This document shows positions 36,961 through 45,754 of a DNA stretch of 64,000 nt, in pieces (position 1 is the stretch's first letter; each line of letters begins with the position of its first letter). The position numbers and the translations under genes are program-made. A model generated the notes under the pieces. It saw only the letters and a program-made list of their open reading frames with translations. It was not told the DNA's origin and did not search any database. This DNA comes from CBDHDN01 sp965261585. Its GTDB lineage: Bacteria > Pseudomonadota > Alphaproteobacteria > UBA6615. The DNA lies in NCBI GenBank assembly GCA_965261585.1, contig CBDHDN010000069.1, positions 1-64,000 on the forward strand. Reading direction: 5' to 3'.

Positions 36961-37101
36961 ATAGAATCTGAGCGAAGCCCGGGCTCAGTCCACTGTTGTC
37001 CGGTTGGATTTCGCCAATGCAGCCGGACGGCGCCGTGAGTGCCCTGTGCACACCACCTCGACCGTTGAGAGCAACGAAAACAAAGATGTCACCCCGGCCT
37101 A

Positions 37102-38222
37102 GTACCGGGAATCACAAATCGCGATGACGTGGTTTGAGCCTCTTCTGATGGAAGTTGGTGCTGACCCAACGGAAAGGCTTGGCGGTCTTGTTGTGGGCGT
37201 GGATGAAGGCATCGATGGCGTCCCTGAGTTGTCGGGGCGAAGTGAAGCTGGCGCCGTGCAGGGCGGCGCGGCTGAGGATCGAGAACCAGATCTCGATCTG
37301 GTTGAGCCAGCTGGCGTAGTTGGGCGTGAAGTGGAAGTGGACATGGGGATGCGCCTTGAGCCAGCGGTCGCGCTTGGGCTTGTGGGTGTTCAGGTTGTCG
37401 AGAACGACATGGATCTCGCGGTCGGGATAGGCGGCCACCACGCGGTTCATGAAGTCGAGGAACTCACGGCGGCGCCGCCGTTCGTAGTGTCCGGCCTGAA
37501 CCTCGCCGCTGGCGACGTTGAGAGCGGCAAACAGCGTCGTCGTGCCGTGTCGCTTATAGGTGTGGCCATGGCCGATCAGGGCGCGCCCGTTCGGCAGCTT
37601 CAGATAGCCCTGGGCGCGCTCCAGCGCCTGGATGTGCGGCTTCTCGTCGACCGCCAGCACGATGGCGTCCTCCGGCGGGTGCAAGTAGAGGCCGACGATC
37701 TCGGCCGCCTTGGGGACGAACTCGGGATCGTTGCTCTGGCACCAGGATTTACGGCCGGCCAGGTCGATCTTTTGCCGGCGCAGGAAGCGCCAGATGTACT
37801 GGTCCGACACATCGCCCAGCGCCCGGGCCAGCAGTGGCGCCGTCCAGCGAGCGAAGCCGGCGGGCGGCGGCTCGTCCAACTGCGCCAGGATGCGCCGGCC
37901 CGTCTCGGCCGTGTAGATCGGCGTCGCCCCCGGCCGCGCTCGATCCGACAGCCCGGCCAGCCGTTCCGCCGCGAAGCGCGTGCGCCAGCGGCTGACCCGC
38001 CCCGGCCAGGTGCCAAGCGCCGCCGCAATGGAGCGCGTCGAGCGGCCGTCCGCCGCCAACAACACCATGCGGGCGCGCTCGCTCACGCCCTGTTCCGTCT
38101 TCGGAGATCGGACCATGCTCTCAAGCACCGCCCGCTCCTCCTCCGTCAATATGATCGGAGTCGCGTCCTGGATGTTCATCCATCCTTTGAATCACGACTC
38201 CGCCGCCAGCGATAGCCGGTAC
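37102..38222 (-). mobile_element. IS630-family element
   Basis: 1121 bp flanked by TA (37100-37101, 38223-38224), the IS630 target. Ends are GTACCGGGAATCAC and GTACCGGCTATCGC. Insertion split a palindromic repeat. A single intact transposase gene is on the minus strand. Confidence 0.88.
37112..38179 (-). CDS. IS630-family transposase
   Basis: 355 aa. N-terminal HTH (STRSIAAALGTWPGRVSRWR), then the DDE domain with VLAVDEKPHIQALER, VVLDNLNTHKPK and NQIEIWFSILSR carrying the catalytic acids. Full length and unbroken in one frame. Confidence 0.93.
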   Translation of the reverse strand: MNIQDATPIILTEEERAVLESMVRSPKTEQGVSERARMVLLAADGRSTRSIAAALGTWPGRVSRWRTRFAAERLAGLSDRARPGATPIYTAETGRRILAQLDEPPPAGFARWTAPLLARALGDVSDQYIWRFLRRQKIDLAGRKSWCQSNDPEFVPKAAEIVGLYLHPPEDAIVLAVDEKPHIQALERAQGYLKLPNGRALIGHGHTYKRHGTTTLFAALNVASGEVQAGHYERRRRREFLDFMNRVVAAYPDREIHVVLDNLNTHKPKRDRWLKAHPHVHFHFTPNYASWLNQIEIWFSILSRAALHGASFTSPRQLRDAIDAFIHAHNKTAKPFRWVSTNFHQKRLKPRHRDL

Positions 38223-38436
38223 TAGAGCCGGGGCCCAGGAACAAGGAACTTAGGCGCAAAGCGAAAGCGCGCCGACCGCGACTCTTCCAATCCAACGGCA
38301 TTGATCTGATCGGAGGCTCTTCGCGGCCTCACGCCTGTTTCGTGTTCCTGGGCCCCGGCTCGAGGCCGGGGTGACGCTTCTTATTTCGAGTCCCACCATC
38401 GGTCGATGGCTGCAAACTCGGCGCGGCGCGCACGGC

Positions 38437-39249
38437 CTACTGGCAGGCCGGCACCTCGAGTGCCTCGATGCGCACGAGTTCGGCCTCGAGGATGAAGTCG
38501 CCGTAGTCGAACTGGTAGGCTCGGACGACGCCGTTGTCCTGGAAATCGGCGGCGAGCTCGAAGTCGGGCTCCGGTTCGTTGCTGCCGCCGGGGAAAAACG
38601 CGACGCGGACGGGCCACCACCGGCGCTCCGTAATCGGGCCCAGGCCGGCGCCGGTGCCTTCGCTGGCCGCGCGTGCCTCGCCCAGGATCAGGGCGTTGGC
38701 CTCGAACGGGCTGTCCTGTGGCCGCGGACCGTCGAAGAACGGCAGCGACAGCCGCGATTCACCGCTTTCGGCCGCTGCCAGCAGCCGCCGCGTATGCTCC
38801 ATCGGGAACACCGTATTGGCGGGCATCAAGCGCGTTTCACCCGCCGGCACCGAATATGACGCCTCGACCTCGGCGCCCGGCTCGGCCCGACTGGCACGGC
38901 CGCGATATTCGTCCGTGACCTCGCCGTTGGTCACTGTTCGCGAGGTGAAATTGTATTCGCTGCTGTCCGTGCTCTCGAAGCTCGAGAAGTGGACCTCGGT
39001 GCTGACGGCCACGCCGTTGCTGGCCTCGAGGTTCAGCAGCATGCGTTGACTGACCGCCCAACCCTCGCACGACTGGTTCCACTCCTGGCTCATCACGCCC
39101 TTGGCCGACGAGATGCTCGAGCCCTGATCCGCCGAGCGCAGCTTGATGCTGTAGAACGCCTGATGGGGCACCAGGTTGGTCGCCGCAACGGCGTTCCATG
39201 ACGCTGTGGCCAGCAATGCGGCGGAAACAATTGCCAACGATCTGGTCAT
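38437..39249 (-). CDS. EipB-family (DUF1849) periplasmic cell-envelope protein
   Basis: 270 aa with a signal peptide (SLAIVSAALLATASWNAVA). EipB of Brucella is a periplasmic beta-spiral protein needed for envelope integrity, closed by a disulfide between a Cys near the N-terminal third and one at the very C-terminus. Here Cys61 (NQSCEGW) and Cys269 (VPACQ) sit in just those places. The Brucella protein is known to interact genetically with a TPR protein, TtpA. The family is typical of alphaproteobacteria. Confidence 0.85.
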   Translation of the reverse strand: MTRSLAIVSAALLATASWNAVAATNLVPHQAFYSIKLRSADQGSSISSAKGVMSQEWNQSCEGWAVSQRMLLNLEASNGVAVSTEVHFSSFESTDSSEYNFTSRTVTNGEVTDEYRGRASRAEPGAEVEASYSVPAGETRLMPANTVFPMEHTRRLLAAAESGESRLSLPFFDGPRPQDSPFEANALILGEARAASEGTGAGLGPITERRWWPVRVAFFPGGSNEPEPDFELAADFQDNGVVRAYQFDYGDFILEAELVRIEALEVPACQ

Positions 39250-39355
39250 TACACACTCCTTACGTCAGCGGACCCGCGCCGGTTGGGTCGGACTAGCATC
39301 GGCACCATGGCTTGGCCACAAACTTTCCGGTGAGTCGTCGATCGACCGGCGCGCG

Positions 39356-40047
39356 TCAAAGCACGCTCGCCGCGATCGAGTCGTCGAAGCCGTCGGCGCC
39401 GGCGCTTGCTGGAGGCAGGCGCAGCGGCCACATGTCGGCCAGCCCCGCCGCCGACACGTCGTCGGTCATGGCATGGGTGACAACACGGTAGTGGCGCTCG
39501 CCGTTGACGAGCGCCGGCACGATCATGGGTTCTAGGGCGGCCTGCGCCGCAATCAGCTGCTCGGCATGGATACGCTCTCGATAGCTGCCGATGACCAGCA
39601 CCGTCTCTGCCGCCCGCGCCGGGCGGGGCGGGGCACGGTCGTTGTGTTGGTGTCGGGATCGAGGGACGCCGGCGCGGTGGCCAGCGCCCCGTCGTCGAGT
39701 TGGCCGGCTGCCGGGCCATAGATCGTGTCCAGGGTCGGCCGCGGCGCCCGCGAGGCGAGGGTGATCGGCGCGCTCGCGCCGCCGTCTGCCGCCGTCGGCG
39801 CCTGGCTGTCAAGGGCCAGCGTCGGCCCGATCGAAGCCGCCGGCTCGTTGCAGGCCGCGCCCTGGGTGAAGATACGGTGTAGTGCGCAGTCGCGCTGTGA
39901 TATCTGCGAGATCGCGTGGTCGCCGACGCCCTTGCCGGTGGCCAGATAGCTGAACCCGGTAATCGCCGACGTTGCGATGGTCACGGCGGGGGGGAGCACG
40001 CAGCCTGTCAGCAACAGTGGCACACCGAGTGCGAACAGACGCTTCAT
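39356..40047 (-). pseudogene. SPOR-domain lipoprotein, frameshifted
   Basis: The ATG at 40047 starts a lipoprotein signal (FALGVPLLLTGC). The frame goes wrong near 39625, in VPRPAR followed by GRQRRCW. One base of correction gives VPRPARAAETVLVIGSYRER, and on to ALVNGERHYRVVTHAM, a SPOR-like peptidoglycan-binding domain ending at 39356. The intact product would be about 230 aa. Either a real mutation or an assembly error in a GC run. Confidence 0.6.
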
Positions 40048-40135
40048 GCCGGGCTCCCGCGGGGGTGGTCCGGCCTACCAAGTCTTCGTTAAATCCGCGT
40101 TAAGTGTCCGGTCTGTGCAGCTAATTCGTGGCGCG

Positions 40136-41938
40136 CTATCCCGGCGCTTTGCCCGGCTGCCCGGCGACGCGCAGCGACAGCTCCTTCAGATGGCGTTCGG
40201 AGACCGCCGCGGGGGCGTGCATCATCAGGTCCTCGGCCCGCTGGTTCATCGGGAACATGATGACCTCGCGCAGGTTCGCCTCGTCCGCCAGCAGCATGAC
40301 GATACGGTCGATGCCCGGGGCCGAGCCGCCATGCGGCGGCGCCCCGTATTTCAGCGCGGTCAGCATGCCGGCGAACTCGCGCTCCACCTGCTCGGCCGAA
40401 TAGCCGGCGATCTCGAACGCCTTGTACATGATATCCGGGCGGTGGTTGCGGATCGCGCCGGAGCTCAGCTCCAGGCCGTTGCAGACGATGTCGTACTGCC
40501 ACGCCTTGAGGGTCAGCGGGTCCTCGTTCACCAACGCGTCCAGGCCGCCCTGGGGCATCGAGAACGGGTTGTGGCTGAACGCGATCTGGCCGGTCTCCTC
40601 GTCGCGCTCGTACATCGGGTAGTCGACGATCCAGCAGAACCGGTACTGTTCGCGCTCGATCAGGCCCAGATCCTGGCCGATGCGCGTGCGGGCCAGGCCG
40701 GCCAGCCGTGCCGCGGCGGCCGCCGTGTCGCTGGCGAAGAACACGGCGTCGCCGTCGCCCAGGCCGGTCAGTGCCCGCAGCGCCGCGACCCGGTCCGGCG
40801 CAATGAACTTGGCGATCGGCCCCTTGGCCTCGCCGTCGGCGAATGTCACGTAACCCAGGCCCGGCGCGCCTTCCTCGCGGGCCCAGTCGTTCAGCTTGTC
40901 GAACCAGCTGCGCGGCTGCGCCGCCCCGCCCGGCGCCGGGATCGCGCGCACCACCTTGCCCGCCTCGGCAGCCCTCGCGAAGATCTTGAAGTCGCTGCCG
41001 CGGAACACCTCGGTCGCGTCGCCGATCTCCAGCGGATTGCGCAAATCGGGCTTGTCGCTGCCGTACTTCAGCATCGCCTCGGCATAGGGGATACGCGGGA
41101 ACGGCGGCTTCGTGATCGGCCAGGGGCGGTCGCGCTCGAAGGCAGCGAATTCCTCGAACAGGCCGCTCAGGACCGGCTCGATCGCCGCGAACACGTCCTC
41201 TTGCGTGACGTAGCTCATCTCCAAGTCGAGCTGATAGAACTCGCCGGGCGTGCGGTCGGCGCGCGCGTCCTCATCGCGAAAGCATGGCGCGATCTGAAAG
41301 TACCGGTCGAAGCCGGCGACCATGATCAGCTGCTTGAACTGCTGCGGCGCCTGGGGCAGGGCATAGAACTTGCCGGGGTGCTGGCGGCTCGGGACCAGGA
41401 AGTCGCGCGCGCCCTCCGGGCTCGTCGCCGTCAGAATCGGCGTGTGGAACTCGGTGAAGCCGGCTTCGATCATGCGCCGGCGGATCGAGGCGATAATCTG
41501 CGCCCGCAGCAGGATGTTGCGGTGCATCTTCTCGCGCCGCAGATCCAGGAAGCGATAGCGCAGCCGCACGTCCTCGCCATAGTCCTCGTCCGAGTTGACC
41601 TGCAGCGGCAGCGGCTCGGCCGCGGATTCAATCGCCAGCTCGCTGATCTGGACCTCGACATGGCCGGTCGGCAGGCGCGTGTTGATCGTCTCTTCCGAAC
41701 GTCCGACGACCGTGCCCGTCACCGTCAGCACCGACTCCAGCCGGGCCCGCTCGGCGATCTCGAACACCGGGCTCGATGCGTCGACCACGCATTGGGTCAG
41801 GCCGTAATTGTCCCGCAGGTCGAGGAACACGAGGTTGCCGTGGTCGCGGCGCCGGTGGAGCCAGCCCGACAGGCGCACGACCGCGCCGGCATGTGACTGA
41901 CGCAGCTCGCCACAGGTATGGGTCCGATAGGGATGCAT
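40136..41938 (-). CDS. aspS: Aspartyl-tRNA synthetase
   Basis: 600 aa class II synthetase that charges tRNA-Asp (and probably tRNA-Asn, as in the bacterial non-discriminating type). N-terminal OB-fold anticodon domain (MHPYRTHTCGEL, WLHRRRDHGNLVFLDLRD), motif 2 around FRDEDARADRTPGEFYQLDLEMS, a GAD insertion domain, and motif 3 GGSAPGIDRIVMLLA. The start codon lies only 8 bases from the target duplication of the IS1-like transposon, so the native promoter has been displaced. A GAGG remains as a weak Shine-Dalgarno. Confidence 0.97.
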   Translation of the reverse strand: MHPYRTHTCGELRQSHAGAVVRLSGWLHRRRDHGNLVFLDLRDNYGLTQCVVDASSPVFEIAERARLESVLTVTGTVVGRSEETINTRLPTGHVEVQISELAIESAAEPLPLQVNSDEDYGEDVRLRYRFLDLRREKMHRNILLRAQIIASIRRRMIEAGFTEFHTPILTATSPEGARDFLVPSRQHPGKFYALPQAPQQFKQLIMVAGFDRYFQIAPCFRDEDARADRTPGEFYQLDLEMSYVTQEDVFAAIEPVLSGLFEEFAAFERDRPWPITKPPFPRIPYAEAMLKYGSDKPDLRNPLEIGDATEVFRGSDFKIFARAAEAGKVVRAIPAPGGAAQPRSWFDKLNDWAREEGAPGLGYVTFADGEAKGPIAKFIAPDRVAALRALTGLGDGDAVFFASDTAAAAARLAGLARTRIGQDLGLIEREQYRFCWIVDYPMYERDEETGQIAFSHNPFSMPQGGLDALVNEDPLTLKAWQYDIVCNGLELSSGAIRNHRPDIMYKAFEIAGYSAEQVEREFAGMLTALKYGAPPHGGSAPGIDRIVMLLADEANLREVIMFPMNQRAEDLMMHAPAAVSERHLKELSLRVAGQPGKAPG

Positions 41939-41980
41939 TGCGGTGCCTCGAGGGGGTAGTGGTACAGTTTCGATCTCGCC

Positions 41981-43367
41981 GAGCTATTGTCAAAAGTTGT
42001 GTATGGGTTTGTCATGCGGCGGCGCGATCCTGGCGTTCTCCATTCACGAATTTGACGCCTCGAATGATCTCGGCGAACTGATCTGATCCATTGAGCCTCC
42101 GCCATTTCTTGCTGGCCCCCTGGCAAAGCTTGAAGACCATGGCCATCGCCGTCTTGCGTGACAGGCAACCCTTGGTCCGATAGGTGCGAAGGCGAACCGT
42201 GGCGAAGGTGCTCTCGATGGGGTTCGTCGTCCGCACATGCTTCCAATGCTCGGCGGGGAAGTCGTAGAAGCTCAGCAAGGCGTCCCGGTCCTTGGCCAGG
42301 CAGGCCGTGGCCTTTTCGTACTTCGGTCCGTAGGCTTCCAGGAAGAAGTCGAAGGCGGTCTCCGCGTCCTTCCTGGTTTCGGCCATCCAGATATCCTGCA
42401 AGTGACCCTTGGCCTTGTTCTGCCGACCCTTGGGTAGCTTGTTCAAGATATTGCCCGTCTTATGCACCCAGCAGCGCTGCTCGCGGGCGGCCCCGTAGAC
42501 TTGGCGGAGCGCCTTCCAGAAGCCGAGCGCGCCATCGCCGGTCACCAGTTCCGGGCCGATGCCGAGACCACGCCGCTTGAGATCGAGCAGCACCTCGCGC
42601 CAGGATTGTTCGCTCTCGCGGTAGCCGTCGGTGATGGCGATCAACTCCTTGGTTCCGTGATCCGTGGCGCCGATGATAACCAGGATGCATTGCTTCTCCT
42701 CTTCCAGGCGGGCGCCAAAATAGATGCCGTCGACCCAGAAGTAGACGTAGCGCTTGGCCGATAAATCACGCCGTTGCCAGCGCTCCATCTCGTCTTGCCA
42801 AACTTCCTTCAGTCGCCCGATCGTGGAGGCCGACAGACCCGGGGCCTGTGCCCCCAGCAACGCCGCCAACGCTTCCGAGAAATCGCCGCTGGAGATGCCC
42901 CTCAAGTATAGCCACGGCAGCAAATCCTCCAGGCTCTTGGTGCGGCGCAGATAGCGCGGCAGGATCGCCGACGTGAACCGGATGGCGCCGGCACCCTCGC
43001 CGGCTCTCCGATCCCGGACACGCGGCTGACGCACGTCCACCGGGCCGATCCCGGTCTGTATCAGCCGTTCCGGCAAGTGGCCATTGCGTACAATCCGGCG
43101 ACGGCCCCGGTCATCAACCAGCGTCGCATGACCTTCCAGAAACTCGGCAACTTCAGCTTCCACGGCTTGAGCCAGCAACTCACGCGCCCCAGCTCGTAGG
43201 ACTTCCGTCAACGGGTCATCCTGAAAATTCGATGGGTTCCGAAAGGCAACAACGGTATTCTCTTCCATGGCGTATCCTTCCTTGGCTTAGGTCAAGTGGT
43301 GACTGCAACAATCACCAGGATACGCCGCCCTCTTTCCAACGCCGTACACAAGATTCAGCTATACCTC
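41981..43367 (-). mobile_element. IS256-family element nested in the IS1-like transposon
   Basis: 1387 bp flanked by the 9-bp duplication gatctcgcc (41972-41980, 43368-43376). Ends are GAGCTATTGTCAAAAGTTG and GAGGTATAGCTGAATCTTG. It sits right beside the transposon's left end. An outward TTGACA (41988-41993) in its end points toward aspS. Confidence 0.88.
42012..43268 (-). CDS. IS256-family (Mutator-type) transposase
   Basis: 418 aa. Family blocks: EVAEFLEGHATLVDDRGRRRIVRNG, YLRGISSGDFSEALAALLG, YFWVDGIYFGARL (first Asp), ELVTGDGALGFWKAL (second Asp), CWVHKTGNILNKLPK, and TTNPIESTFATVRLR (Glu). Full length and in one frame, so potentially active. Confidence 0.95.
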   Translation of the reverse strand: MEENTVVAFRNPSNFQDDPLTEVLRAGARELLAQAVEAEVAEFLEGHATLVDDRGRRRIVRNGHLPERLIQTGIGPVDVRQPRVRDRRAGEGAGAIRFTSAILPRYLRRTKSLEDLLPWLYLRGISSGDFSEALAALLGAQAPGLSASTIGRLKEVWQDEMERWQRRDLSAKRYVYFWVDGIYFGARLEEEKQCILVIIGATDHGTKELIAITDGYRESEQSWREVLLDLKRRGLGIGPELVTGDGALGFWKALRQVYGAAREQRCWVHKTGNILNKLPKGRQNKAKGHLQDIWMAETRKDAETAFDFFLEAYGPKYEKATACLAKDRDALLSFYDFPAEHWKHVRTTNPIESTFATVRLRTYRTKGCLSRKTAMAMVFKLCQGASKKWRRLNGSDQFAEIIRGVKFVNGERQDRAAA

Positions 43368-43415
43368 GATCTCGCCGGTTTGAGCCCTCAGCCCAAATCG
43401 TGTCATACTGCGACT

Positions 43416-43676
43416 ATGACAGGAAATCGCCTCAAACGACCGCGCGACCCCGTTGAGCTTGGCAAATTGGTCGGTGACATTCTCACTGGCCAGGTCGAAG
43501 ATAGCGCGCCTACACCGCCTATAGACCCAAACAAGAACCAGTCAGCGGTCGAATTGGGCCGAAAGGGCGGACTGAAAGGAGGTCGCGCCCGAGCAGATTC
43601 ACTCACCCCTGCTCGCCGCAAAGAAATCGCTCAAGAAGCCGCCAATCGGCGCTGGAAACAATCAAAACCCCAATAA
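43416..43676 (+). CDS. Small KGG-motif protein (transposon cargo)
   Basis: 86 aa beginning MTGNRLKRPRDPVELGKLVG and containing VELGRKGGLKGGRARADS, then a basic Ala/Arg C-terminus. Similar short basic proteins are usually labelled RNA-binding or histone-like and often sit beside transposases; no function is proven to my knowledge. It lies just inside the IS256 insertion and may have lost its promoter to it. It is the first of the cargo genes. Confidence 0.65.
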   Translation: MTGNRLKRPRDPVELGKLVGDILTGQVEDSAPTPPIDPNKNQSAVELGRKGGLKGGRARADSLTPARRKEIAQEAANRRWKQSKPQ

Positions 43677-43738
43677 ATGGGTGCCGCGTCGTGTGCTGGA
43701 CGCATTGGGGGGAACAAAAGTAGCCCGACAAGTTTGTC

Positions 43739-43788
43739 CCTATCAATCTCACCTATCCTATTGACAGCCAGCCCTGCCTATCATATTG
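43739..43788 (+). promoter_or_regulatory. Repeated operator-like motif before the toxin-antitoxin pair
   Basis: CCTATC occurs three times: CCTATCAATCTC (43739), CCTATCCTATTG (43752) and CCTATCATATTG (43777), spaced 13 and 25 bases. The last runs into GGTAGG, making an imperfect palindrome just before the ATG at 43795. A TTGACA hexamer overlaps at 43761-43766. This suits autoregulation by the HTH antitoxin. Confidence 0.5.
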
Positions 43789-43794
43789 GTAGGT

Positions 43795-44115
43795 ATGGCA
43801 GGCGTAGTTGTCCCATTCCGGGCAAGGAACCTCCCCCCTTCGCTCGACGAACTTGTCGAGCATGTCCGGGGGCTGGCTGCGGACACACGCAATATGCACT
43901 TAGATTATCCCCACTTCCGGGACAGGATGTCGGAGCGTGGGGTCTCGATGAGGCAGGTGTTGGAAGTGCTGAGGAAAGGAAAGGGTGTAGTTGGGCCTAC
44001 GCTTGATGAATATGGCGATTGTCGTATCAAGCTTAAGCGGAAGGTTGCTGGTCGCCGTATTCAAGTCGTTGTCGCCGTGAAAGAGACCCACTTCGTCGCG
44101 GTGACCGTTATCTAA
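43795..44115 (+). CDS. DUF4258 protein, putative toxin (transposon cargo)
   Basis: 106 aa from the ATG at 43795. The C-terminal two thirds match DUF4258: LDYPHFRDRMSERGVSMRQV, EVLRKGKGVVGP, then a beta-rich end RRIQVVVAVKETHFVAVTVI. DUF4258 proteins are frequently encoded just before HTH antitoxins and are thought to be RelE/BrnT-like ribonuclease toxins. Here the HTH gene follows after 36 bases. The toxin-first order resembles MqsRA and HigBA. Toxicity is inferred from context. Confidence 0.7.
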   Translation: MAGVVVPFRARNLPPSLDELVEHVRGLAADTRNMHLDYPHFRDRMSERGVSMRQVLEVLRKGKGVVGPTLDEYGDCRIKLKRKVAGRRIQVVVAVKETHFVAVTVI

Positions 44116-44151
44116 AGAAGGGGAGAACGCGAGAAAAAGGGAGAACCCGCA

Positions 44152-44604
44152 ATGACCGGCAACGAATACCACTACACTGAATGCGGATTAGACGATACCT
44201 ATCTCGTGAACGGTTTCGAGTTCGTCGATACGCCTCAAGGCAGGCGAGTGATTATTACAAACATCGATGGACTACATGAAGTAATCGGAGAATCTTTGGT
44301 AAATGAAAAAAAGAATTTGAATGGTTCGGATCTCCGATTTCTGCGTCACGAGATGTTGATGTCACAAGCGCGGTTAGCGGGTTTGTTCGACGTGAGTGAG
44401 CAAACCGTCCACAGATGGGAGTCTAGAAAGACTGACATATCAAAGCCAGCCGAATCTTTAGTTCGGTTGCTCTACACGGAGCATATCGGCAGGAATAATA
44501 AAATCCATGAGTTGCTAAAGCGCCTCGCTGATCTAGAAGACGAAATCGACGAACTGAGACTTGAGGCGACAGTTGGCGGATGGGGGGTTAAGCGGGCTGC
44601 TTAG
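44152..44604 (+). CDS. HTH antitoxin-like regulator (MqsA/HTH_XRE type, transposon cargo)
   Basis: 150 aa from the ATG at 44152, with AAGGGAGAA upstream. The N-terminal region has NGFEFVDTPQGRRVIITNIDG, like the partner domain of MqsA-type regulators. The HTH is at about 60-110: LRFLRHEMLMSQARLAGLFD, then VSEQTVHRWESRK. A C-terminal helix is rich in Leu/Glu. Codon use is clearly more AT-rich than the chromosome around it (for example the AATGAAAAAAAGAATTTG stretch), a sign of transfer. It probably neutralises the DUF4258 product and represses the operon. Confidence 0.72.
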   Translation: MTGNEYHYTECGLDDTYLVNGFEFVDTPQGRRVIITNIDGLHEVIGESLVNEKKNLNGSDLRFLRHEMLMSQARLAGLFDVSEQTVHRWESRKTDISKPAESLVRLLYTEHIGRNNKIHELLKRLADLEDEIDELRLEATVGGWGVKRAA

Positions 44605-44649
44605 CGTTGGCTTGGAGAAAACCAAATCAGAGTCTCTCCGAGAGGAGGA

Positions 44650-44674
44650 ACCGAGCCCGGGGGCCGGGCTCGGT
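44650..44674 (+). terminator. Strong stem-loop after the antitoxin gene
   Basis: ACCGAGCCCG and CGGGCTCGGT are a perfect 10-bp stem with a 5-base loop, 46 bases past the stop at 44604. There is no T-run on the plus strand. Confidence 0.5.
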
Positions 44675-44776
44675 CAATCGGTCCAACCATTTGAAAAAGT
44701 GAAGTGGGTTCTCGCAAGGAACCTCGAAAGGGCTATGGGGAACATGACATAGAGCTACGCCATCTGGCCCCAAAGA

Positions 44777-44820
44777 ACCCCGTGCCTCGGCTGTGAAGAG
44801 CCTCGGCACGGGGTCCTTTT
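44777..44820 (+). terminator. Rho-independent terminator between cargo and transposase
   Basis: ACCCCGTGCC and GGCACGGGGT form a 10-bp perfect stem followed by CCTTTT. It insulates the IS1-type transposase gene from cargo transcription. Confidence 0.7.
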
Positions 44821-44905
44821 ACCACCATCCACAAGGAATTGGAATCCCCCCTATGCTGTTATTTTATGCTTGACCGCTCAGGCATGGTGGTGCACTATCA
44901 TGTCT

Positions 44906-45754
44906 ATGAACAAGCTTCCTCACGAAAAGCGCGCCCAAGCCCTCCAAATGATGGCGGAAGGTATTTCGCTCCGGGCAATGACGCGGCTGACCGGCATAAG
45001 CCGAACCACGCTGATTAAACTCTTGGAGGATGCTGGACAGGCGTTCTCCGAGTATCAAGACCGCGCACTTGTGAGCCTACCCTGCAAGCGCATCCAGGTT
45101 GATGAGGCATGGGCCTTTTGCTACGCAAAGCAAAAGAATGTTCCGACCGCGAAGGCAGCCCCAGAAGGGGCTGGCGACATTTGGACGTGGGTGGGGCTTG
45201 ATGCCGACACAAAACTTGTTGCGTCTTGGTATGTCGGCGAGCGCGACAGCGGAGCGGCAGCGACGTTCATAGATGATCTTGCGCCACGCCTAGCGTCCCG
45301 CGTTCAACTCACCAGCGACGGTCATAAGCCCTATCTAGAAGCGATTGAAGGCGCATTCGGTGCCGATATTGACTACGCCATGTTGGTGAAGATTTACGGC
45401 GCAGCCCCGGAGGGCCAGCGCCGCTACAGCCCCGCGATTTGCACTGGAGCGCACAAGCATCGCGTCGTAGGCAACCCCGACCCAAAACATGTGAGTACGT
45501 CGTTTGTGGAGCGCCAGAATTTAAATATACGCATGGGCAACCGACGCATGACGCGCCTCACGAATGCGTTCTCGAAGAAGGCTAAAAACCACGAGCACAT
45601 GATGGCTGTCTACTTCATGCACTACAATTTCGTTCGCATCCACCAAACCTTGCGAGTCACGCCAGCGATGGCGGCCGGGGTCACTCCCAAGCTTTGGGAA
45701 ATGTCCGATCTCGTGAAGGTGCTGGACTGGGAAGCGTCACGGGACGCATCATGA
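44906..45754 (+). CDS. IS1-family-type transposase
   Basis: 282 aa from the ATG at 44906 (MNKLPHEKRAQAL); an ATG two codons earlier is also possible. HTH at about 20-45 (SLRAMTRLTGISRTTLIKLL). Catalytic acids: Asp66 in IQVDEAWAF, Asp138 in LTSDGHKPY and Glu202 in SFVERQNLNIR. This long single-frame form is the one commonly annotated as an IS1 family transposase. It ends 18 bases before the right end of the transposon and is intact. Confidence 0.9.
   Translation: MNKLPHEKRAQALQMMAEGISLRAMTRLTGISRTTLIKLLEDAGQAFSEYQDRALVSLPCKRIQVDEAWAFCYAKQKNVPTAKAAPEGAGDIWTWVGLDADTKLVASWYVGERDSGAAATFIDDLAPRLASRVQLTSDGHKPYLEAIEGAFGADIDYAMLVKIYGAAPEGQRRYSPAICTGAHKHRVVGNPDPKHVSTSFVERQNLNIRMGNRRMTRLTNAFSKKAKNHEHMMAVYFMHYNFVRIHQTLRVTPAMAAGVTPKLWEMSDLVKVLDWEASRDAS

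Larger units (their letters stand above)
37088..38375. repeat. Large palindromic repeat interrupted by IS630
   Basis: Left arm: gtcaccccggccta (37088-37101) plus tagagccggggcccaggaac (from 38223). Right arm: 38343-38375. If the IS is removed the arms are 33-bp complements with a single mismatch, about 100 bases apart. The mismatch turns CTCG into CTAG, the IS630 target. The unit looks like a REP/MITE-type intergenic palindrome. Confidence 0.7.

Noticed and set aside
37102..38222. A 4-bp CTAG duplication for the IS630 element.
   Set aside because: IS630 elements duplicate TA. The outer C and G at the junctions belong to the flank on one side and the element on the other.
41971..43377. An 11-bp target duplication for the IS256 element (cgatctcgccg).
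   Set aside because: The element ends can be extended by one base on each side (GAG at both ends), which leaves a 9-bp duplication and fits the family better.
44650..44820. A small RNA gene between the antitoxin and transposase genes.
   Set aside because: Two hairpins are present, but there is no promoter-like sequence before them; they are more simply read as transcription barriers.
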